Assembly: GCF_013407855.1 (NCBI RefSeq)
Contig: NZ_JACBZH010000001.1
Location: 1,364,001 to 1,428,000 of the forward strand
Length of the DNA: 64,000 bases
Direction: 5' to 3'
DNA from: Actinopolymorpha rutila
Lineage (GTDB): Bacteria > Actinomycetota > Actinomycetes > Propionibacteriales > Actinopolymorphaceae
Both the position numbers and the translations under genes were made by a program. Of the stretch, positions 28,539-36,014 are shown in pieces. Each line of letters starts with the position of its first letter. Positions within the stretch are counted from its first letter, which is position 1. The notes below the pieces were generated by a model that worked only from the letters and a program-made list of their open reading frames with translations, made no database searches and had not been told where the DNA came from.

Positions 28539-29065
28539 GAGCGCTGGTGGTGACGGTGTCCAACCGCGCGGCCGCGGGCGTCTACGCCGACCGCGCCGGG
28601 CCGGTGCTCGTCGAGGGGCTGGCGGGCCTGGGATTCGAGGTGGACGGACCGCGGGTGGTGCCCGACGGCGCGCCGGTCGGCGAGGCACTGCGGGAGGCCG
28701 TCGCCGCGGCGTACGACGTGGTGCTCACCACCGGCGGCACCGGCCTGAGCCCCACCGACCGGACGCCGGAGGTCACCCGGCCGCTGCTCGATCGGGAGGT
28801 TCCGGGTTTGGCGGAGGCGATCCGGGCGTATGGTCTCGGGCACGGCGTACCGGCGGCGAGCCTGTCCCGCGGTCTTGCCGGGCTCGCGGGACGGACCCTC
28901 GTGGTCAACCTGCCGGGCTCGACCGGGGGCGCGCGGGACGGCCTGGCCGTGCTCGCACCAGTGCTCGTCCATGCCGTCGACCAGGTCGGCGGCGGCGACC
29001 ACGTACCCACAGATCACGTACCCACAGATCACGCGCCCGGCGATCACGCGGGAGGTGCACGCTGA
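28535..29065 (+). CDS. moaB: Molybdopterin adenylyltransferase-type protein with repeat tail
   Basis: A 176-residue MoaB/Mog-family protein that adenylylates molybdopterin. Motifs are VVTVSNRAAAGVYADRAGP, the TTGGTGLSPTDRTPE loop and VVNLPGSTGGARDGL. The last 22 residues are a DHVPT, DHVPT, DHAPG, DHAGG repeat not typical of the family. GTG 28535 overlaps the moaC stop (GTGA). Confidence 0.93.
   Translation: MRALVVTVSNRAAAGVYADRAGPVLVEGLAGLGFEVDGPRVVPDGAPVGEALREAVAAAYDVVLTTGGTGLSPTDRTPEVTRPLLDREVPGLAEAIRAYGLGHGVPAASLSRGLAGLAGRTLVVNLPGSTGGARDGLAVLAPVLVHAVDQVGGGDHVPTDHVPTDHAPGDHAGGAR
28997..29041 (+). repeat. 15-bp tandem repeat in moaB
   Basis: GATCACGTACCCACA-like units of 15 bases at 28997, 29012 and a more diverged one at 29027 encode the His/Asp-rich tail of MoaB in frame. 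Confidence 0.9.
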
Positions 29066-29763
29066 CCAGGACCTGGCCGGTACGGCTTTCCGAGGGGCCC
29101 GTCGGGCTACGCCCGCTGCGGACCCGCGACGCACGCGCCTGGCGGGACGTCCGCGCGCGCAACCTCGCCTGGCTGCAGCCGTGGGAGGCGACGCCACCGG
29201 CGGGTGTCGAGCCGCGTCCGCGCACGTTCCGGTCGATGGTGCGGATGCTGCGGGCGCAGGCCCGCGCCGGCATCTGCCTGCCGTTCGTGGTGACCTACAC
29301 CGAGCCGCCGGCGCCGGGGAGTTCGCATGGGCGGGGGATGCAGGTCGAACGCCTCGTCGGCCAGTTGACCGTCAGCGGTATCACGCTCGGCTCGGCCCGC
29401 TGGGCGCAGATCGGCTACTGGATCGACCAGTCCTACGCCGGGCGCGGCATCATGCCGACCGCGGTGGCGCTGGCCGCCGACCACTGCTTCTTCGTACTCG
29501 GCCTGCACCGGATCGAGATCAACATCCGTCCGGAGAACGCCGCCAGCCTTCGGGTGGTGGACAAACTCGGCTTCCGCAAGGAGGGCTTGCGCCCGCGCTA
29601 CCTCCACATCGACGGCGACTGGCGCGACCATCTGGCCTTCGCGCTGAACGCCGAGGAGGTGCCCGAGGGCCTGCTGAACCGCTGGCGTCGTTCGCAGCGA
29701 AGCACCCCGCCGGAGCAGCGGGGGAGTTCCGAACAACACGGCAGCAACGCGCCACCCGGCTGA
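29062..29763 (+). CDS. rimJ: RimJ-type N-acetyltransferase, probable CTG start
   Basis: A 233-residue GNAT protein. The first strand VGLRPLRTRDARAWRDVRAR and NLAWLQPWEATPP are typical of the Rv0995/RimJ group, as are IGYWIDQSYAGRGIMPTAVA (acetyl-CoA loop) and HRIEINIRPENAASLRVVDK. The first in-frame ATG (29236) would delete about 58 residues of the fold. Upstream there is no in-frame ATG, GTG or TTG, but CTG 29062 overlaps the moaB stop as CTGA and has GGAGG 6 bases upstream, so CTG is proposed. It follows moaB in the conserved order. Confidence 0.82.
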   Translation: MTRTWPVRLSEGPVGLRPLRTRDARAWRDVRARNLAWLQPWEATPPAGVEPRPRTFRSMVRMLRAQARAGICLPFVVTYTEPPAPGSSHGRGMQVERLVGQLTVSGITLGSARWAQIGYWIDQSYAGRGIMPTAVALAADHCFFVLGLHRIEINIRPENAASLRVVDKLGFRKEGLRPRYLHIDGDWRDHLAFALNAEEVPEGLLNRWRRSQRSTPPEQRGSSEQHGSNAPPG

Positions 29764-29869
29764 GTCCGGAGCGCGTATGGGACGACTCTGGGACAAGTCT
29801 CGGGCGAGTCCGGCGACACACCGTGTTACTTGCGCCTGATTCCAGGATTTCTTGCGTACGTTCGTACGC

Positions 29870-30940
29870 GTGGGTACAGGCCTGATCTATGCGGCGATCG
29901 TGGCTGCGTGGGCCGTCTACCTCGTCCCCCTCTGGTTACGCCGGCACGACGAGGCGACCGCCGCGCGGCCAGTCGACGACGTCCCTTCCGAGGACGTCCC
30001 GTCGACTTCGCGCGTTCTGGCTCGCCGAGCAAGTGCCCGTCCGGCCGAGTCTGGTGGGCAGGTCACGGTGCCACCGCAGCGCACCGCCTCGACCTCTCCG
30101 GAGTTCTCGTCGGCCTACGCGCATGCGCGCCGGCCGGGAAGTGCCCCGGGGGTTTCCCAGGCGGCTCGCCGCAGACGCACGCTCTTCCTGCTCACCGTCC
30201 TGACCACGCTGGCCGCCGGCCTGTCGATGGCCGGTGTCGTCGGCTGGGGGAGTGTCCTGGTGCCGGTCGGGCTGACCGCCGGGTTCCTGGTGGTGTCGGC
30301 CGCCGCCGCTCGACGGGAGCGGACGCGCCGCTCGGCGGACGAGCCGGTGGCCCGTCGCGTGACCGACGACCGGCGGGGTCTCAACGACAGGCGGGGCGCC
30401 GACGACCGTCGCGAGGTGCCGTCACCGCGGACAGTTTCCCGGCACGCGAGGCCCGCCCGTGTCGATCGGGAGCCCGAGCGGCTGGCCGGGCCTGACGTCG
30501 ACCAGGACCGGCGCCGCTACGCCGCCGTCGAGGCGTTCCCGGTCACCGCTGCCGCCCACGAACCGTCCGTACCGTCCGTACCGTCCGTACCGTCCGTACC
30601 GTCCGTACCGTCTGCACCCTCCACTCCCTCCGCTCCGCCTGCCACCGCCGCCGAGGCGCCGGCGCCGTCCGGTGAGCTGTGGGACCCGGTGCGGGTGCCG
30701 TTGCCGACGTACGTCACCAAGGCCAAGGCGCCGCGTACCGTCCGTACGGTCGATCTCGCCCAGTCGGGCGTCTGGGCCGCCGGCGGACCGTCGGCCGACG
30801 GCCTGCTGCCCCGGCCGGAGAACGCGCCCAAGATGCTGCTCGACGAGTCCGGCGCCGATGATCGTTCCGACGCGGACCGGCGGTCCGGCAACGGCGAGCA
30901 GAACAGCGGCGACGGTGGCTGGCGGGCAGTGGGCGACTGA
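29870..30940 (+). CDS. GlpR-like membrane protein with disordered tail
   Basis: A 356-residue protein. It starts with a membrane helix containing GLIYAAIVAAWAVYLVPLWL followed by RRHDE, as in the actinobacterial Rv0996/GlpR family, the receptor for the gephyrin-like Glp in Corynebacterium. After a 60-residue polar stretch come two close helices (LFLLTVLTTLAAGLSMAGVV, then VLVPVGLTAGFLVVSAAAAR). The remaining 200 residues are charged, Pro/Ser-rich and contain five SVP repeats. GTG 29870 is preferred; TTG 29852 is in frame. Position directly after rimJ supports the assignment; partner binding is inferred. Confidence 0.8.
   Translation: MGTGLIYAAIVAAWAVYLVPLWLRRHDEATAARPVDDVPSEDVPSTSRVLARRASARPAESGGQVTVPPQRTASTSPEFSSAYAHARRPGSAPGVSQAARRRRTLFLLTVLTTLAAGLSMAGVVGWGSVLVPVGLTAGFLVVSAAAARRERTRRSADEPVARRVTDDRRGLNDRRGADDRREVPSPRTVSRHARPARVDREPERLAGPDVDQDRRRYAAVEAFPVTAAAHEPSVPSVPSVPSVPSVPSAPSTPSAPPATAAEAPAPSGELWDPVRVPLPTYVTKAKAPRTVRTVDLAQSGVWAAGGPSADGLLPRPENAPKMLLDESGADDRSDADRRSGNGEQNSGDGGWRAVGD
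30562..30615 (+). repeat. 9-bp tandem repeat (five exact, one imperfect)
   Basis: ACCGTCCGT repeated exactly from 30562 to 30606 and once imperfectly to 30615, encoding a PSV repeat within the disordered tail of the GlpR-like protein. Length variation between strains would not shift the frame. Confidence 0.95.
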
Positions 30941-31066
30941 GCCGGATTCCGGTCGATCTGTCCCCGCCGGGGCAGTGGATGCGGTGGCGTTCTGGGTGAG
31001 TGCGCGTGCTATCGTCTTGGTCGTTCGCCGCCCGCGACGCACACCGCGGGGGACGTGACACGGGAT

Positions 31067-31140
31067 GGGGCTGTAGCGCAGTCCGGTAGCGCACCTCGTT
31101 CGCATCGAGGGGGTCAGGGGTTCAAATCCCCTCAGCTCCA
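31067..31140 (+). tRNA. tRNA-Ala(CGC)
   Basis: 74 bases fold as a tRNA: acceptor GGGGCTG with CAGCTCC and discriminator A, anticodon stem CCTCG/CGAGG around TTCGCAT (anticodon CGC), and T-arm AGGGGTTCAAATCCCCT. CCA follows at 31141-31143. Confidence 0.95.
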
Positions 31141-31148
31141 CCACAGGT

Positions 31149-31184
31149 CGAAGGCCCTGTCGGGATCACCCGGCAGGGCCTTCG
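31149..31184 (+). terminator. Terminator after tRNA-Ala
   Basis: Eleven perfect pairs (CGAAGGCCCTG with CAGGGCCTTCG), then a T-G pair and CGGG/CCCG, close a four-base ATCA loop 8 bases after the tRNA. No T-run follows. Confidence 0.8.
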
Positions 31185-31280
31185 CGCGTTCGTACAGCAG
31201 CAAAGTACAACTGCTGGCACTCCAAGCCGCCGTGATCGGTCCACCTTGCGGTGGCGCCGACCTTCCGCGAGGGTGCAGAC

Positions 31281-32042
31281 ATGGATAGGCACCGGGAGGA
31301 GCCGATCTCCGGCGCGGGTCTGGAGAATCGAGACCTTGTTCGCGTTGGCGACACAGTTCGGCGTCCGGCTGGTTCCTGGACCCGATCTGTCCAGCACCTC
31401 CTGCACGACCTCCGAGCCAGGGGGTTCGATCTCGCGCCTGAGCCACGCGGTGTCGACCCACAAGGTCGGGAGGTGCTGAGCTACATCCAAGGACGTGACC
31501 AAGGCTTCCCGTTCATTCCCGAGATCCTGAGCGACGAAGGCGCTGAAAAGCTGGGTCGGCTCGCGCGCCGCCTACGAACGCTCTTGGCTGCTTACCGGTG
31601 TCCGTCGGATGCGCAATGGCAGTTTGCGGAGGGCGCTCCCAAACCGGGCGAGGCGTTGCAGCATGGTGACCTGGGCCCTTGGAACCTCTTGTGGGGCGCC
31701 CGGCATCAGGTCGTGGGCGTACTGGATTGGGACTTCGCAGGGCCGGGCGATCCTTGGTATGACACCGGCCACCTGGCCTGGTTCACCGTGCCGCTGATGG
31801 ATGACGACCGAGCCGGCGAACGAGGCTTCCCGAGTCCGCCTGATCGAGGCGCACGTCTCGAGGCCTTCGCGACCGGAGCCGGCATTTCCACTGGCGAGCT
31901 GGTCCAGGTGGTGCTTCGAGTGCAGGCGGAGTACGAACGACGGGTGTCGACGCGTAGCGGTCCTTGGGAGACCTTCCGGCACATGGGTTTGAACGAGAAC
32001 GCACGGAGCGACCGACTGTGGACGGGCCACCACTTTGCCTGA
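31281..32042 (+). CDS. Aminoglycoside phosphotransferase-fold protein
   Basis: A 253-residue kinase-like protein. The catalytic loop is LQHGDLGPWNLLW (His, Asp, Asn) and the metal-binding loop is VVGVLDWDFAGPGDPWYD, both complete. The N-lobe is short, like its paralogue at 34.5-35.3 kb, with which it shares VLSYIQG/VLSFVEG and the F-L-AP segment. The substrate is unknown; such proteins act on small alcohols or aminoglycosides. ATG 31281 follows GAGGG. Confidence 0.85.
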   Translation: MDRHREEPISGAGLENRDLVRVGDTVRRPAGSWTRSVQHLLHDLRARGFDLAPEPRGVDPQGREVLSYIQGRDQGFPFIPEILSDEGAEKLGRLARRLRTLLAAYRCPSDAQWQFAEGAPKPGEALQHGDLGPWNLLWGARHQVVGVLDWDFAGPGDPWYDTGHLAWFTVPLMDDDRAGERGFPSPPDRGARLEAFATGAGISTGELVQVVLRVQAEYERRVSTRSGPWETFRHMGLNENARSDRLWTGHHFA

Positions 32043-32045
32043 ACG

Positions 32046-32573
32046 CTAGTCCCCGGTCACACCGTCGATGGCTTCGCGAATCAGATCGGCATGGCCGTTG
32101 TGGCGTGCGTACTCCTCGATCATGTGCAGGTAGATCCACCGCAGGTCACGGTCGGGGCCGCCCCATCGGAAGGGCACGACGTCATCGAGCCCCTTGCCGG
32201 CCACCGCCTCGCGCGCCGCGACGATCTCGCGCCGGTAGAGGTCAAGGTCGGCCTCGGCTTCGGCTGCCTCGACGTTGTTGAAGTCGGCGCCGCTGTCGGC
32301 CTCGGTCCAGTACAGGTCGGGCACGTCCTGGCCGGCAGCGCACTGGCGGAACCATCCGCGCTCGGCGTCGGCCAGGTGCCTCACCAGACCGAGCAGCGAG
32401 AGGTTGGACGACGGAACCCCACGCAGCTTCAGTCGCTCGGGCGTCATCCCGGCGCACTTCATCAGCAAGGTGTCGCGGTGGTAGTCGAGCCACTGCTCTA
32501 GTGCCCTGCGCTCGGCGGCAACGTGATCCGGGCCGGCGCGCTCGACCGGAGGAGCTGTCCATTCGGCGGTCAC
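32046..32573 (-). CDS. DinB-fold protein (DUF664)
   Basis: A 175-residue four-helix protein of the DinB/DUF664 group, some members of which use mycothiol or bacillithiol. Metal-ligand candidates are His66 in GLVRHLADAERGWF and two His in LHMIEEYARHNGHAD near the C-terminus, the normal three-His pattern. The end IREAIDGVTGD is typical. Convergent with the phosphotransferase gene, three bases apart. Enzyme activity is unknown. Confidence 0.88.
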   Translation of the reverse strand: MTAEWTAPPVERAGPDHVAAERRALEQWLDYHRDTLLMKCAGMTPERLKLRGVPSSNLSLLGLVRHLADAERGWFRQCAAGQDVPDLYWTEADSGADFNNVEAAEAEADLDLYRREIVAAREAVAGKGLDDVVPFRWGGPDRDLRWIYLHMIEEYARHNGHADLIREAIDGVTGD

Positions 32574-32638
32574 GATGACCCACGCTACTCGCGTGATGAT
32601 CGCCCTCCAGCCGAGCAGCCCCTACCTCTCGCCCGAAC

Positions 32639-33073
32639 TCAGTCGAGGCAGAACTCGTTGCCCTCGACGTCCTGCATCACGATGCACGACTCGTTGTGGT
32701 CATCGGCGGGCAGCAGCCGCTCGCGCACCGCCCCGAGCGCGACCAGTCGGGTGCATTCGGACTCCAGCGCTGCCAGGCGCTCCTCACCGACGAGCCCGGT
32801 GCCGACCCGTACGTCAAGGTGCAGCCTGTTCTTGACGACCTTGCCCTCGGGGACGCGCTGGAAGTACAGTCGCGGGCCCACGCCTGAGGGATCGATGCAG
32901 GCGAACGCCGAACCCTGGTGCTCGGCCGGCAGCGAGCGATCGAAATCGTCCCAGGTAGCGAATCCCTCCGGTGGCTGCGGTACGACATACCCCAGCACCT
33001 CGCACCAGAAGCGAGCGACACGCTCAGGTTCTGCGCAGTCGAAGGTGACCTGGACCTGCTTGACCGACGTCAT
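32639..33073 (-). CDS. VOC (glyoxalase-like) protein
   Basis: A 144-residue VOC protein of the actinobacterial type with two beta-alpha-beta modules: VQVTFDCAEPERVARFWCEV and LGYV at the start, PRLYFQRVPEGKVVKNRLHL with DVRV in the middle, and MQDVEGNEFCLD at the end with the usual Glu. Members act in detoxification or resistance; nothing fixes the substrate here. Confidence 0.88.
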   Translation of the reverse strand: MTSVKQVQVTFDCAEPERVARFWCEVLGYVVPQPPEGFATWDDFDRSLPAEHQGSAFACIDPSGVGPRLYFQRVPEGKVVKNRLHLDVRVGTGLVGEERLAALESECTRLVALGAVRERLLPADDHNESCIVMQDVEGNEFCLD

Positions 33074-33122
33074 CGGCTCACCATAGAGGCACCGTGGGCG
33101 AGCCAGGCGACTGCATCGTCCT

Positions 33123-34346
33123 TCACCGGTTGGTGATCTCGTGCCGCGGCAGCAGGAACGCCGTACCGCACACCAACACCGCCGAGACGACCAGGGTCAC
33201 GCGCGAGCCGAGCTGGGCGGCCGTCAGCCCACCCACGAGAATGAACAGCGGCTGGGCGACCGTGGTGGCGAAGACCCAGAGCGTGGACACGCGTGACATC
33301 AGGTGGTCCGGTGTGGCGAGCTGGCGGTAGCCGGCCATGGTGGAGTTCGCCATCGCGGCGAAGAACAGCAGGCCCGCGAAGCCGACGGCGCACTGGACCA
33401 GACCGATCAGGCCGGGTGCGGCGAGCGGGATGAGGAAGTTCCACGGTCCTCGAAGCACGCTGGCCCACCACAGGACCGGCACCGACCCGAACCGGGCGAC
33501 CATTCTGCGGGTGAGCCGCGCACCGGCGACTCCGCCCAGGGACGGCAGTCCCATCAGCAGGCCGTACTGGAAAGCCGTGAAGTGCAGCTCGCGCAGGTAG
33601 AAGATCGTGGTGACAGGTCCCGACATCGCTATCGCGCCCGCGAAACAGACCCAGCTGATCAGCATGTTGCGCAGGGCCGGGTGTCCCCACACGAAGTGAA
33701 GTCCTCCCGCGAGTTCGCTGCGCCGGGACCGCTCGCTGTCGCGGACGGGTGGCGCAGGCTCGGGTTGACGGATCAGGCGGATGGCCAGCGCGCTGGCGAG
33801 GAAGGACACGGCGTCGATCAGAAGAGTGCCGAGCGCGGTGAGCAGGCCGACGAGCGCGCCTCCGAGCGAGGGACCGACCGACATGCGCAGCCAGTTGGTG
33901 GACTCCAGTCGTCCGTTCGCGTCGACGAGGCGCTCCGTTGACACCAGGGCCTTCAGGTGTGCCTGGGCCGCGCCACCGAAGGCGATGCCGCTGGTCGCGT
34001 TGACCACCGCGACCACACACAGCTGAGCGAACGTCAGGGCGTGCGACAGTCCGGCCAGCGGGACGCTGGCCAGGCTTACGAAACGGGCGACGTCGGCTGT
34101 GATCATCACCGGCCGCTTGCGCCGGAACTCCACGAAGTTGCCCATCGGAAACGCGAGCAGGGCCGTGGTGATCGCGGTGAACCCCGCGAGCAGCGAGATC
34201 TGGAAGGTCGACGCGTGCACGTCCGTCACGGCGACGATCGGCAGGGCCACTCCGCCGACGGCCGAGCCGAGCTGGCTGACCGCCAGGCCTGCCCACAGCC
34301 GCTGGAAGTCGCGATGTCCCCGCACACTGACCTGCTGCACCGACAC
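33123..34346 (-). CDS. MFS exporter
   Basis: A 407-residue major facilitator protein of the drug-exporter (MFS_3/enterobactin exporter-like) type. It starts VSVRGHRDFQRLWAGLAVSQ LGSAVGG, has MGNFVEFRRKRPVM in the loop after helix 2, and twelve predicted helices, with RLTRRMVARFGSVPVLWW in the second half. Substrate unknown. GTG 34346 has a G-rich Shine-Dalgarno 7 bases upstream; GTG 34340 is an alternative. Confidence 0.85.
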   Translation of the reverse strand: MSVQQVSVRGHRDFQRLWAGLAVSQLGSAVGGVALPIVAVTDVHASTFQISLLAGFTAITTALLAFPMGNFVEFRRKRPVMITADVARFVSLASVPLAGLSHALTFAQLCVVAVVNATSGIAFGGAAQAHLKALVSTERLVDANGRLESTNWLRMSVGPSLGGALVGLLTALGTLLIDAVSFLASALAIRLIRQPEPAPPVRDSERSRRSELAGGLHFVWGHPALRNMLISWVCFAGAIAMSGPVTTIFYLRELHFTAFQYGLLMGLPSLGGVAGARLTRRMVARFGSVPVLWWASVLRGPWNFLIPLAAPGLIGLVQCAVGFAGLLFFAAMANSTMAGYRQLATPDHLMSRVSTLWVFATTVAQPLFILVGGLTAAQLGSRVTLVVSAVLVCGTAFLLPRHEITNR

Positions 34347-34498
34347 CCGAAGCCCCCTGAGAACGCGGCCAGCCGACGTTACAGCGGTGCCGTCCCGGGT
34401 TTCTCCGTACGACCGGGATCGGCCGGGCACTCGCGTGGGTGTTCGAGGAGCCCCGTTCACCCGACGACGCTGGTCCAGCGGGGTCCCGCCGGCCGCGT

Positions 34499-35275
34499 TC
34501 AGCCGAGCAGGGCCGCCCGGTTGGCCAGCACGTACTCGGCCGCGATCCGGTAGCCCCGCGCGTGATCCTCCTCGCGGTGTACCTCGAAGCTCGAGTCCCC
34601 GGCGCGTACCCGCCCTTCGATGTAGGCCCCGATCGAGAGCAGCCGCAGCGCCGCGAGGTCGACGATCTCCGCCGGCGTCACCCCGCCGCCGTAGGCCTCC
34701 GCGAACATCCTCAGCCTGGCGGCGCGGTCCGGCTCGGTGTCCCAGCCGAACGCCTTCAGGCCCGCGGGAGGGTGGAAGGGTACGAACTGGTGCGCCGCGT
34801 AGGCCAGATCCCATACCCGGTTGGAAGGCCCGATGCGGTCCCAGTCGAGGATGCCGACGACCCGGCTGCCGTCGAAGACGATGTTCCACGGCGCCAGGTC
34901 GTGGTGGCCGATGCAGTCGATCCGGGTGGGCATGGCGACGTCCTGGTGGTGCCAGGTGGCCGGGTCCACCGGCTCGAAGCCCTGGGTCGCGTCGTGCATG
35001 GCGCGAATCGCGTGGGCGACCTCCATCAGCGCCTCGTCCGACCGTTGTGCGGCCGGCAGCGGGGGATAGCCGGTCTCACCCTCGACGAAGCTGAGTACCT
35101 CCCGGCTTCCGTCGGCGCTGACACCGAGAAACCGCGGCGCGAGTTCGAATCCCACGTTCTCGAAATGCCGCAACAGCGCGTGCACGTTGGGGTTTGCGTG
35201 CCGAAAGTCGCGTTCCACCGAGTCTCCCCGGCGCACCGGCTTCGCGAAGCGGCCACCAGACATTGCCTCAGCCAT
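34499..35275 (-). CDS. Aminoglycoside phosphotransferase-fold protein
   Basis: A 258-residue protein paralogous to the one at 31.3-32.0 kb. The catalytic loop is IGHHDLAPWNIVFDG and the metal loop VVGILDWDRIGPSNRVWDL, both complete. The N-lobe shows SVERDFRHANPNVHALLRHF and ENVGFELAPRFLG, where NPNVHALLRHL is a common mark of this subgroup. Substrate unknown. ATG 35275 is chosen; ATG 35263 lies four codons inside. Confidence 0.87.
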   Translation of the reverse strand: MAEAMSGGRFAKPVRRGDSVERDFRHANPNVHALLRHFENVGFELAPRFLGVSADGSREVLSFVEGETGYPPLPAAQRSDEALMEVAHAIRAMHDATQGFEPVDPATWHHQDVAMPTRIDCIGHHDLAPWNIVFDGSRVVGILDWDRIGPSNRVWDLAYAAHQFVPFHPPAGLKAFGWDTEPDRAARLRMFAEAYGGGVTPAEIVDLAALRLLSIGAYIEGRVRAGDSSFEVHREEDHARGYRIAAEYVLANRAALLG

Positions 35276-35393
35276 CCAGCGAGCGTACCCAGGCGTGCCG
35301 CTCGGGCCGCGGCACCGGTTCCCGACGCCAACCAGGACAGCGCCCTGAGACCTGTGCGGAGTGATCACGAACATGTGGCTATGCTCCCCGGCC

Positions 35394-35951
35394 ATGAGCG
35401 AAGCTTCCCCGCAGCCGTCCCCGTCGGCGCCCCAGACCGAGGCCGAGTCGCTGCTGTCGGTACTCGAACGCAACCGGCGGACCTTCGCCTGGAAGACGTA
35501 CGGCCTGGACGAGAAGGGGCTGCGCGCGACGACGGCCGCCAGCACGATGACGCTCGGCGGCCTGGTCAAGCACGTGGCGTTGGTCGAGGCGGACTGGCTC
35601 GCCGTGAAGCTCGCCGGCCAGGAGTACGGAGACCCCTGGGACGCGGTGGACTTCGACTCCGACCCCGACTGGGAATGGCGTACCGGGGCACTCGACTCCG
35701 CCGAAGACGTCTACGCACTGTGGCGTCGCGGTGTCGAACGGTCGCGCACGCTAGTCGCCGAGGTCATCGCGGAGCGCGGGCTCGACGGACCGTCCTCCTT
35801 CACCTGGCCGGACGGCCGTACGCCCACCGTCCGCGCCATGCTCCTGGACATGATCGAGGAGTACGCCCGGCACACCGGTCACGCGGACGTCCTGCGCGAG
35901 GCCGTGGACGGCCGGGTCGGCGAGGGCGCGCCGGAGGACTTCACCTTCTAG
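35394..35951 (+). CDS. DinB-fold protein (DUF664)
   Basis: A 185-residue DinB-type four-helix protein: WKTYGLDEKGLRATTAASTM, LGGLVKHVALVEADWLAVKL (first His) and LLDMIEEYARHTGHADVLRE (last two His). It resembles the other DinB protein at 32.0-32.6 kb in the C-terminal helix. ATG 35394 is taken as start. Divergent from the phosphotransferase gene. Confidence 0.88.
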   Translation: MSEASPQPSPSAPQTEAESLLSVLERNRRTFAWKTYGLDEKGLRATTAASTMTLGGLVKHVALVEADWLAVKLAGQEYGDPWDAVDFDSDPDWEWRTGALDSAEDVYALWRRGVERSRTLVAEVIAERGLDGPSSFTWPDGRTPTVRAMLLDMIEEYARHTGHADVLREAVDGRVGEGAPEDFTF

Positions 35952-36014
35952 GGTCTACTTCGCCCTGCCCGGAGAGGTAGGCGCAGAACGAGCAGGCGTC
36001 CTCGACCGGAAGGA

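Noticed and set aside
30562..30615. CRISPR-like repeat
   Set aside because: Units are 9 bases with no spacers and are in frame within a gene.
31067..31200. tRNA-Ala as integration site of an island
   Set aside because: No integrase is nearby and I found no second copy of the tRNA 3' end within the window.
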